The notes under the pieces: generated by a model
Database searches by the model: none
Told to the model about the DNA's origin: nothing
Seen by the model: the letters and a program-made list of their open reading frames with translations, nothing else
In this document: one piece after another, positions 1-5,455 of the stretch
Layout of the letters: every line of letters begins with the position of its first letter
Position numbering within the stretch: the first letter of the stretch is position 1
DNA from: Bacillota bacterium
Lineage (GTDB): Bacteria; Bacillota; Clostridia; Christensenellales; Aristaeellaceae
Length of the DNA stretch: 10,391 bases
Assembly (NCBI GenBank): GCA_023415145.1
Contig: JAEZLW010000018.1
Location: forward strand, 1-10,391
Direction: 5' to 3'
Made by a program: the position numbers and the translations under genes

Positions 1-62
1 TCGCCATCCGTCCGTCGAGCCGGCGTAAGGTTTAGGCGAGATGAGCGAGGGGAGGGATAACA

Positions 63-236
63 GTGTCCGAGGTACGTATCCGCGAGAATGAATCCCTGGA
101 AAGCGCATTGAAGCGGTTCAAGCGTCAGTGCGCCCGCGCAGGCGTTCTGGCAGAAGTTCGCAAGCGCGAGCATTATGAAAAGCCCAGCGTAAAGCGCAAG
201 AAAAAAGCAGAGGCTGCACGTAAGCGCAAGTACTGA
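63..236 (+). CDS. rpsU: 30S ribosomal protein bS21
   Basis: The 57-residue product is a small, very basic protein of the small ribosomal subunit. It binds near the anti-Shine-Dalgarno end of 16S rRNA and takes part in translation initiation. The early segment SEVRIRENESLESALKRFKR and the Lys/Arg-rich tail ending RKRKY are typical of the family, and the length matches. The start is GTG. It is fixed by the purine run GAGGGGAGGG at 47-56, six bases upstream, and by an in-frame stop at 42-44 that leaves no room for an earlier start. The gene is followed at once by an intrinsic terminator, so it ends its transcription unit. Its promoter lies at or before the window edge. The 62 bases before it contain a possible TCGCC/GGCGA pairing (1-5 with 35-39) but nothing I can name. 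Confidence 0.97.
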   Translation: MSEVRIRENESLESALKRFKRQCARAGVLAEVRKREHYEKPSVKRKKKAEAARKRKY

Positions 237-248
237 TTTTTCATGCCT

Positions 249-280
249 GACCCTTTCCCCTTGGGGAAAGGGTCTTTTTT
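249..280 (+). terminator. Intrinsic terminator of rpsU
   Basis: GACCCTTTCCCC (249-260) and GGGGAAAGGGTC (263-274) form a perfect 12-bp stem around TT, and six T residues follow at 275-280. In practice the innermost pairs would open to give a larger loop. It starts 12 bases after the rpsU stop codon. Confidence 0.95.
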
Positions 281-343
281 CGCATTGATATCAACATTCA
301 CTTGTAAGGCTGTAAGGAGCGCGTAAATTATCTTGGGAAGGCA

Positions 344-372
344 TTGCATGCAACCATTCTTTTTGGTATAAT
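344..372 (+). promoter_or_regulatory. Extended -10 SigA-type promoter of the methyltransferase gene
   Basis: A -35 box TTGCAT (344-349) and a perfect -10 box TATAAT (367-372) are separated by 17 bases. TGG just before the -10 box makes it an extended -10 promoter. Transcription would start near 379, giving a leader of about 24 bases. The -35 box lies inside the 10-bp palindrome TTGCATGCAA (344-353), which could serve as an operator. Confidence 0.88.
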
Positions 373-402
373 CTACTCAGAGCTGTTTGAAAAGAGGCTT
401 CC

Positions 403-1416
403 ATGGAGTACGCCTTCCTTTTGTGGCCCCATGCCAATACAAGATATGTAGCATCCCTGCGAAAACTGGCCTATCTGGAATTGTTTTGCATGCTTACTGC
501 ATGCAACATTCAGGCTGAGATTTCATGGAAAGAGCTGGGTGGTGCTCCCTGGCTTCACGTTTCTTGTACCTCTCTTTCTTCCTCTGCTCTGCGCTTGATT
601 TCCGGCCATTCCTCCCTTTATATGGGCGCTGTGTTGGAAAACGGGCTTCTTCGTCCGCTTGACTACAAGACACCTGATTATTTGCCCCCGGATATGGCCG
701 AAGTACTCAAATACAAGGGAAAGACAAATGCCGCGTTCACTGGGCTGATGCTCAATTGTGCCCTGTGTGCCAGCGCGTATGGAATGTCCCAAGAGCCGCT
801 TATCGTCATGGATCCCATGTGCGGAAAAGCCACCTCCCTGTTTTGCGCACTTGGGCGCGGGCACAACGCCATCGGTGTGGAAGTTAACGGGAAGGATGTT
901 CAGGAGGCAGGCGGCTTCATCAGCCGTTATCTGCAACTGAACCGCATCAAACACAAGGCAAGCCAGGGAAGCCTGACTTTGCCCGGCGGGAAAAGTGCCC
1001 CTTATACCACCTGGCTTTTTGCCGACACCAATGAACATTATCAGGCGGGTGAAACGCATTCCCTGAAGCTGATCCAAGGGGATACGGTCTATTGCCCGGC
1101 TATGCTAAAGAAGCAAAGCGTACATTTGATGATCGCCGACCTGCCCTACGGCGTACAGCACGCGCCAAGGCAGGATCAGCGTGTGGATGGTTTTCTGTCA
1201 CTGCTGAAAAAAGCGCTGCCCGGCTGGTATCAGGTACTTGTGCCCGGCGGAGCCATTGCCCTTTCCTTCAACACGTATACCCTGAAAAAGGCAGATCTGA
1301 CAAGGGAAATGAAAAATACCGGATTTGATGTATTAAGTGATGCCCCATATGATGATTTTGAACACTGGGTGGAACAAGCCGTACAGCGAGACCTGGTAGT
1401 TGCCATCAAGCAATAA
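403..1416 (+). CDS. TRM11-like SAM-dependent methyltransferase (probable RNA methylase)
   Basis: The 337-residue protein is a class I methyltransferase of the UPF0020/TRM11-like group, whose characterised members methylate the N2 amino group of guanine in tRNA. Visible motifs are motif I DPMCGKATSLF (about 137-147), the acidic end of the second strand GVEVN (158-162) and the catalytic DLPYG (246-250), a D-x-P-Y variant of the N/DPPY signature. The N-terminal 110 or so residues are less conserved and may bind substrate; KYKGKTNAAFTGLMLNCAL before motif I is typical of this group. The start is supported by AAGAGG (392-397), five bases upstream, and by the short leader from the promoter at 344-372. 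It stands between the rpsU terminator and rho. Methyl transfer is well supported. An RNA target is inferred from the family, and the exact nucleotide is unknown. A DNA methylase is less likely, since no restriction partner is present. Confidence 0.85.
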   Translation: MEYAFLLWPHANTRYVASLRKLAYLELFCMLTACNIQAEISWKELGGAPWLHVSCTSLSSSALRLISGHSSLYMGAVLENGLLRPLDYKTPDYLPPDMAEVLKYKGKTNAAFTGLMLNCALCASAYGMSQEPLIVMDPMCGKATSLFCALGRGHNAIGVEVNGKDVQEAGGFISRYLQLNRIKHKASQGSLTLPGGKSAPYTTWLFADTNEHYQAGETHSLKLIQGDTVYCPAMLKKQSVHLMIADLPYGVQHAPRQDQRVDGFLSLLKKALPGWYQVLVPGGAIALSFNTYTLKKADLTREMKNTGFDVLSDAPYDDFEHWVEQAVQRDLVVAIKQ

Positions 1417-1469
1417 CGTATTTTCATGCATAAAACGCATGTATCCCGCATAGCGTATTTACATGCATA
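1417..1469 (+). repeat. 16-bp direct repeat pair upstream of rho
   Basis: CGTATTTTCATGCATA (1417-1432) and CGTATTTACATGCATA (1454-1469) match at 15 of 16 positions, 37 bases apart from start to start. Each copy contains the palindrome ATGCAT. GCATGTA (1437-1443) and TACATGC (1460-1466) can also pair across the gap. The first copy begins immediately after the methyltransferase stop codon and the second ends 52 bases before the rho start. The position suits operators or a structured rho leader; neither is proven. I find no convincing SigA promoter between them and rho. Confidence 0.7.
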
Positions 1470-1521
1470 TCTTTGCCCGCTTTCGCCCTTACACGCCATA
1501 TTTGAGGAGGACACATTGCCA

Positions 1522-3672
1522 ATGCTGGATCTTCAATCCATGACCGTTCTGTCCCTTAGAAAACTTGCCCGGGAAAAAGGTATAAAACTCAGCGCCGGCC
1601 TTGACAAAGAAGGCATCGTGGCGCGCATTGCCGCAGCTCTTTTGGATACTTCTGATACGCCTGTACAACCGGCTGAGCCAACACCTTCGCAGGAAGAAGC
1701 AGCAACGCACAAGGAAGATTCTGAATCCACTGTAAAAGCGGAAGAGGTTACAATCATGGGCGAGGATGAAGAAGCGGCACCTGCCCCGTCATCCCCTGCC
1801 GCCGTCCAGGAAAAGCCTCAAGACAGTCTGCAGTATAAGCCCGCATGGACCAATCCCCAATACAGCCGCCCCTCTACGGGGCCGGTGTACTCCACCAAGC
1901 CTGCGTGGCAGGCCCGGTCCATCACGCCCTCATCCCGTCCTGCGCCTGCCATGCGCCAGGAAACAGTAAGGCCGGCCCCTCCGCCCCGCCCGGCGGGCTA
2001 TGCGCCGCGCTTTGGCCCGGATGCCCCCGATACAAGCGAGCCAGCGGCTACGGTACCCAGCCGCTTTGGTCCAACCTCTCCTGCCGCACCCGTCCGCAGG
2101 GAAGCTCAAGAGCTGGAGCAGGATACCTTCCGCCCAGCAATTAGGCAGGAAACGTACCGCACCGCCAGCCAGGATACGCCTTATGTACGTCCAGCACAAA
2201 GGAGCGAAGCGCCGCGGCCCGCCTACCGTCAGGATACCTATCGGGAGGATAACTACCGTCAGGAAGGATTCCGCAGCGACGCGGCCCCAGCCGATGCCTA
2301 CAGGCAGGAGCCTGTTTCCCGCGACGCCTACCGCCAGGAGCCTTACAGGCAGGATAATTTCCGGCATGATAACTTCCGGCAGGAGCCTTTCCGCGCTGAA
2401 TCCTTCCGTCCGGAATCTTTCCGCCAGGAAACCTATTTCCGTCCCCGGCGGGATACGAGCTATTATAACCGGGAACTGGGCACCTCCAACCCAGCCGTGC
2501 CGGAAATGCTGGCAACCGGGGAGTGCGGCGACGGCAGCGGCATTCTGGAAATCCATCCGGAAGGATACGGCTTCCTGCGGGCGGAAAACTTCCTCCCCGG
2601 CAACAAGGATGTCTACGTTTCCATTGCACAGATCCGCCGCTTCGGCCTGCGCACCGGCGATCACATCACCGGGAAGACGCGGCCACAGCGGGAAGGCGAC
2701 AAATACAGCGCGCTTTTGTACATTACCGATGTCAACGGCATCCATCCCGATGAACTTCGGGACCGGGTTTCCTTTGATGATTTGACGCCCATTTATCCCA
2801 GCAAGCGCATCACGCTGGAGAACAGCGCCAACAACTCCGACCTGGCCATCCGCCTGGTGGATTTGATCGCCCCCATCGGATTTGGCCAGAGGGCGTTGAT
2901 CGTGGCCCCGCCCAAAGCCGGCAAGACCACCATATTGAGCAAAATCGCCAACGGCATTACCCGTAATTATCCAGATGTTCATGTGATGGTATTGTTGGTG
3001 GACGAGAGGCCCGAGGAAGTAACCGATCTTCGGGAGTCCATCCAGGGCGAAGTGCTGGCCTCTACTTTTGATGAGATGCCGGAAAACCATGTGCGCCTGG
3101 CGGAAATGGTTCTGGAGCGGGCGCAGCGGCTGGTGGAGCAGAAAAAAGACGTCGTTGTGCTTATGGACAGCATCACGCGTTTGAGTCGTGCCTACAACGC
3201 CGTTGCTCCGCAAACGGGCCGGGCCATGTCCGGCGGTCTGGCACCGGGCGTATTGCACAAGCCCAAGCGGTTTTTCGGCGCAGCCAGGAACATACGCGAA
3301 GGCGGAAGTCTTACGGTGATAGCCACCGCACTGGTGGAAACGGGTTCCCGGATGGACGATATCATCTTTGAGGAATTCAAGGGCACCGGTAACATGGAGC
3401 TGGTGCTGGACCGGGAGCTTTCCGAAAAGCGGGTCTTCCCCGCCGTGAACCTGCAAAAGAGCGGCACAAGGCGCGAGGAACTGCTTCTTAGCCAAAAGGA
3501 GCTGGACGGCATCCGCTCCATCCGCGGCGTATTGTCCTCTGCCAACGCCAAGGATGCCACGGAGCAGCTTTTGTCCATGATGGAAAAAACAAAATGCAAT
3601 GCCGACCTGTTCGCCCGTCTCCAGGATTGGATTACGATGTGGGAAAAGAGTGGGTTTGTGCTACAGCGCTAA
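1522..3672 (+). CDS. rho: Transcription termination factor Rho with long disordered insertion
   Basis: Rho is the hexameric RNA helicase that ends transcription of untranslated RNA. The 716-residue product (E. coli Rho is 419) has a Rho_N domain at about 1-45 (SLRKLAREKGIKLSAGLDKE). Next is a low-complexity insertion at about 48-333, rich in Pro, Arg, Gln, Ala and Tyr/Phe. The cold-shock-like RNA-binding domain starts at about 336 (GYGFLR 348-353), followed by the ATPase: Walker A PPKAGKT 463-469, DERPEEV 494-500, Walker B VVVLMDS 544-550 and the loop around HKPKRFFGAARN 579-590. All core motifs are intact. ATG 1522 is preferred because MLDLQSMTVLSLRKLA aligns with the usual N terminus. GAGGAGG (1504-1510) is 11 bases away, so the in-frame TTG at 1516, five bases from it, is a real alternative adding two residues. 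Reading from ATG 1426 lacks a binding site. Confidence 0.97.
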   Translation: MLDLQSMTVLSLRKLAREKGIKLSAGLDKEGIVARIAAALLDTSDTPVQPAEPTPSQEEAATHKEDSESTVKAEEVTIMGEDEEAAPAPSSPAAVQEKPQDSLQYKPAWTNPQYSRPSTGPVYSTKPAWQARSITPSSRPAPAMRQETVRPAPPPRPAGYAPRFGPDAPDTSEPAATVPSRFGPTSPAAPVRREAQELEQDTFRPAIRQETYRTASQDTPYVRPAQRSEAPRPAYRQDTYREDNYRQEGFRSDAAPADAYRQEPVSRDAYRQEPYRQDNFRHDNFRQEPFRAESFRPESFRQETYFRPRRDTSYYNRELGTSNPAVPEMLATGECGDGSGILEIHPEGYGFLRAENFLPGNKDVYVSIAQIRRFGLRTGDHITGKTRPQREGDKYSALLYITDVNGIHPDELRDRVSFDDLTPIYPSKRITLENSANNSDLAIRLVDLIAPIGFGQRALIVAPPKAGKTTILSKIANGITRNYPDVHVMVLLVDERPEEVTDLRESIQGEVLASTFDEMPENHVRLAEMVLERAQRLVEQKKDVVVLMDSITRLSRAYNAVAPQTGRAMSGGLAPGVLHKPKRFFGAARNIREGGSLTVIATALVETGSRMDDIIFEEFKGTGNMELVLDRELSEKRVFPAVNLQKSGTRREELLLSQKELDGIRSIRGVLSSANAKDATEQLLSMMEKTKCNADLFARLQDWITMWEKSGFVLQR
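2224..2451 (+). repeat. rho: Pentapeptide [YF]R repeat within the Rho insertion (15-bp period)
   Basis: From Tyr235 to Tyr305 an aromatic residue falls on a strict five-residue grid, nearly always followed by Arg: Y235, Y240, Y245, F250, Y260, Y270, Y275, F280, F285, F290, F295, F300 and Y305. Only the 255 and 265 positions are degenerate. The typical unit is [YF]R[Q/P/A/H/E][D/E][N/T/P/S], as in YRQDN, FRQEP and FRPES. The DNA copies vary, so the array is old or selected at the protein level. Regular aromatic-plus-arginine spacing is typical of disordered segments that bind RNA or self-associate. Confidence 0.9.
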
Positions 3673-3680
3673 CGCTTTCT

Positions 3681-3704
3681 AAAAAATGACTTTGTCGTTT
3701 TTTT
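3681..3704 (+). terminator. Probable rho terminator (weak, A/U-rich stem)
   Basis: AAAAAATGAC (3681-3690) pairs with GTCGTTTTTT (3694-3703) across a TTT loop, with one G-U pair, and a run of seven T residues ends at 3704. It starts eight bases after the rho stop. The stem is mostly A-U, so it is weaker than the other two terminators in this window. The symmetric A-run and T-run would also allow it to act on the opposite strand. Confidence 0.6.
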
Positions 3705-3710
3705 GAGTCT

Positions 3711-3849
3711 CACTTTTCATCTGCAATCCCTCGCACCCTCCATCGCTTCGCTCGGCTGGTGCTCCGTCATGAAGTGTTAAAAACACTTCATGACTACAGG
3801 TTCGGGGATATAATCCCCTCACCCTGGGATGTGCGGTCGATGAAAAGTG
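3711..3849. repeat. 139-bp multi-branched inverted-repeat element (MITE/REP-like or structured RNA)
   Basis: The ends CACTTTTCATC (3711-3721) and GATGAAAAGTG (3839-3849) are perfect 11-bp inverted repeats. Inside are three more: GCACC/GGTGC (3733-3737 with 3758-3762); a perfect 13-bp stem GTCATGAAGTGTT/AACACTTCATGAC (3766-3778 with 3782-3794, loop AAA); and GGGGAT/ATCCCC (3804-3809 with 3813-3818). Together they fold into a closed stem with three arms. This could be a non-autonomous mobile element with terminal inverted repeats, a dispersed extragenic palindrome, or a structured RNA. No flanking target duplication is obvious. Confidence 0.6.
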
Positions 3850-3910
3850 TAAGGAAAGCTTGCTTCGCAAGCGACCCGCGCATCTGGCAAAGCCGGGTGA
3901 CACGATTACA

Positions 3911-3940
3911 AACGAGGGGGAACTGCGGTTCCCCCTCGTT
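3911..3940. repeat. Perfect 13-bp hairpin, GC-rich
   Basis: AACGAGGGGGAAC (3911-3923) and GTTCCCCCTCGTT (3928-3940) pair perfectly around the loop TGCG. No T-run follows on either strand, so it is not a standard intrinsic terminator. It may belong to the same repetitive block as the element just upstream. Confidence 0.75.
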
Positions 3941-3980
3941 GCTCCCCCGGAGAAGAGAACAAAATTAATTTGAATTTCTA

Positions 3981-4021
3981 TTTGCCAAAAAGTCAAAGAG
4001 AATTCTTCCGAAATTGGCAAA
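3981..4021. repeat. Dyad upstream of the rpmE promoter
   Basis: TTTGCCAA (3981-3988) and TTGGCAAA (4014-4021) are perfect inverted repeats 25 bases apart, with AGAATTCT (3999-4006) between them. The right arm ends eight bases before the -35 box. A second small dyad, GCAGT/ACTGC (4022-4026 with 4037-4041), brackets that -35 box. The layout would suit regulator binding, but no regulator can be named. Confidence 0.45.
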
Positions 4022-4028
4022 GCAGTGC

Positions 4029-4057
4029 TTGCAAATACTGCGCAACTATGATAAAAT
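4029..4057 (+). promoter_or_regulatory. SigA-type promoter of rpmE
   Basis: TTGCAA (4029-4034) and TAAAAT (4052-4057) are 17 bases apart, and TGA just before the -10 box gives an extended -10 motif. Transcription would start near 4064, leaving a leader of about 47 bases that contains the palindrome GCGCATGCGC (4086-4095) next to the ribosome binding site. Confidence 0.75.
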
Positions 4058-4110
4058 CAATTCTGCGGCCATAAAAGGCCAAGAAGCGCATGCGCAAAAG
4101 AGGTGAAAAC

Positions 4111-4308
4111 ATGAAAGATAAAGTACATCCCAAGTATGGGACAGCCACCGTTCGCTGCGTGTGCGGTGAAACGTTCGAAACCGGCTCCGTGAAAAAGGAG
4201 CTGAAGGTGGAAATCTGCTCCAAGTGCCATCCCTTCTACACCGGCAAGCAGAAGCTGGTGGACACCGGCGGGCGCGTGGACCGTTTCAAGAAGCGTTTCG
4301 GAATGTAA
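4111..4308 (+). CDS. rpmE: 50S ribosomal protein bL31, zinc-binding form
   Basis: The 65-residue product is the large-subunit protein that helps bridge the two ribosomal subunits. MKDKVHPKYG at the N terminus and KVEICSKCHPFYTGKQK in the middle are diagnostic. All four metal-ligand cysteines are present (C16, C18, C36, C39), so this is the zinc-containing C+ type, not the cysteine-free paralog made in zinc starvation. The start at 4111 has AGAGGTGA at 4099-4106. An in-frame ATG at 4090 would add seven residues foreign to the family and has no binding site. The gene has its own promoter and terminator, so it is probably monocistronic. Confidence 0.97.
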   Translation: MKDKVHPKYGTATVRCVCGETFETGSVKKELKVEICSKCHPFYTGKQKLVDTGGRVDRFKKRFGM

Positions 4309-4321
4309 TCCATCGTCCAAT

Positions 4322-4358
4322 AAAGAAGCAGAACGGCATGCCGCACTGCTTCTTTTTT
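4322..4358 (+). terminator. Intrinsic terminator of rpmE
   Basis: AAAGAAGCAG (4322-4331) pairs with CTGCTTCTTT (4346-4355), and the T-run continues to 4358. The 14-base loop holds a second small palindrome, CGGCATGCCG (4334-4343), which would extend the hairpin. It lies 13 bases after the rpmE stop. Confidence 0.93.
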
Positions 4359-4456
4359 CATTCTCTCCCAGAATCCACCGGCAGGGATAAGTACAGGCCA
4401 TGTCGAATGATTGTATATTGCCTGTGTTCGTATCAGGCGGAAAGAGGATTGATTTT

Positions 4457-5455
4457 ATGCATAATTCTCCCGCACAAAAGCGCGTGGATATCGGCGGCCA
4501 GGCCGTTATGGAAGGCGTTATGATGAAGGGGCCCGAGGCTATCGCCGTGGCAGTACGCCGCCCCAACGGAACGATTGTTGTCAAGCGTGACACCTATACC
4601 CCGCCCTCCAAAAAGCACAAATGGATGGGGTATCCTTTCTTTCGGGGAATCATCGGCATGGGCAGCATGCTGTCCCTTGGCATGAAAACGCTGCAGTTAA
4701 GCAGCAACATGCTGGGGCTGATGGATGAGGAGCCTTCCAAGTTTGAGAAATGGCTGTCCAAAAAGCTTGGCAAGGGCATTGATAAAATCATCATGACCAC
4801 CGCTGCGGTACTGGCCATTGCGCTGGCCATCGGCCTGTTCTTCGTTCTCCCCGCGCTGGTGGGCAGCCTCTTGCGGCAAACTTTTGAATCAAAGGTTGTC
4901 GTGAATCTGCTGGAAGGACTCACCCGCATCCTGATCCTGATCGGGTACATGGTCTTTTGCGGCACCATTCCTGATGTCAGGCGCACCTTTCAATATCATG
5001 GCGCGGAGCACAAAACAGTGTATTGCCATGAAAACAATCTGCCCTTGACACCCGAAAACGCCCGGCAGTTTTCCCCGCTGCATCCCAGGTGCGGCACCAC
5101 GTTCCTATTGATCGTATTCGTGCTGGCCATCCTGCTTTATACCCTGGTGGGCTATAACGGCAGCAGCTACATCCTGCGTTTGTTAAGCCGCCTGGCGCTT
5201 TTGCCTGTGGTGGCCGGAATCAGCTATGAGATCCTGAAAGGTCTAGCCCATGCCAAGGGCAAGCTGGTGAACGCGCTGCGCTGGCCGGGGCTGATGATGC
5301 AAAAGCTCACCACCCGCACCCCGGATGACAAGATGCTGGAGGTGGCCATTGCCGCCATGAACGCCGCGCTGTACGGCCTGCCGGAGGGCGAAAAGACCGC
5401 AGATGGCTATACCATCGTAAACGCCGCCCCCAAGGAGGAACCAGCTCAGGCATGA
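4457..5455 (+). CDS. yqhQ: DUF1385 family membrane protein, YqhQ-like
   Basis: The 332-residue protein belongs to DUF1385 (B. subtilis YqhQ), whose biochemical function is not established to my knowledge. The family signature GGQAVMEGVMM is at 13-23, YHGAEHK at 180-186 and HPRCGT at 199-204. The conserved His, Glu and Cys residues suggest a metal or redox site, which is inference. Hydrophobic segments at about 111-138, 151-168, 204-221 and 234-254 predict a membrane protein; no signal peptide is seen. AAAGAGG (4441-4447) lies nine bases before ATG 4457. An in-frame ATG at 4400 would add 19 residues but has no good binding site. The stop overlaps the prmC start by ATGA, so the two are translationally coupled. 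I find no strong promoter between the rpmE terminator and this gene; TATATT at 4414-4419 is a possible -10 box without a good -35. Confidence 0.93.
   Translation: MHNSPAQKRVDIGGQAVMEGVMMKGPEAIAVAVRRPNGTIVVKRDTYTPPSKKHKWMGYPFFRGIIGMGSMLSLGMKTLQLSSNMLGLMDEEPSKFEKWLSKKLGKGIDKIIMTTAAVLAIALAIGLFFVLPALVGSLLRQTFESKVVVNLLEGLTRILILIGYMVFCGTIPDVRRTFQYHGAEHKTVYCHENNLPLTPENARQFSPLHPRCGTTFLLIVFVLAILLYTLVGYNGSSYILRLLSRLALLPVVAGISYEILKGLAHAKGKLVNALRWPGLMMQKLTTRTPDDKMLEVAIAAMNAALYGLPEGEKTADGYTIVNAAPKEEPAQA

Larger units (their letters stand above)
3673..4110. other. Gene-free, palindrome-rich region between rho and rpmE
   Basis: I see no convincing gene here; the open frames have no recognisable protein and no credible ribosome binding site. 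It contains, in order: a weak terminator-like hairpin (3681-3704), a 139-bp multi-branched inverted-repeat element (3711-3849), a small hairpin GCTTGC/GCAAGC (3858-3863 with 3867-3872), a 13-bp hairpin (3911-3940), an 8-bp dyad (3981-4021), the rpmE promoter (4029-4057) and the rpmE ribosome binding site. These parts are listed separately. Confidence 0.8.

Noticed and set aside
1..60. Tail of an upstream gene ending at TAG 33-35 or TAA 58-60
   Set aside because: Two frames are open from the window edge, but the few residues read match nothing I recognise; they may be 5' leader of rpsU.
523..1077. Minus-strand 184-codon open frame opposite the methyltransferase gene
   Set aside because: No domain, no binding site, and the plus-strand gene carries clear methyltransferase motifs across it.
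1426..1521. An earlier start for rho at ATG 1426
   Set aside because: No ribosome binding site precedes it, the 32 added residues do not resemble Rho, and it would run through the direct repeats; GAGGAGG at 1504-1510 supports the later start.
2224..2451. Regular 15-bp repeats that might look like a CRISPR array or minisatellite
   Set aside because: The units are in frame within rho, vary in DNA sequence but keep the protein pattern, and have no spacer-like segments.
1930..3495. A 521-codon open frame on the minus strand, opposite rho
   Set aside because: It lies opposite the rho reading frame, has no recognisable domain or ribosome binding site, and its Gly/Arg/His-rich, low-complexity product is what codon bias on the other strand gives.
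3679..4020. A 113-codon minus-strand open frame in the rho-rpmE gap
   Set aside because: It runs through several perfect inverted repeats and has no recognisable protein or binding site, so it looks like chance coding over repeat DNA.
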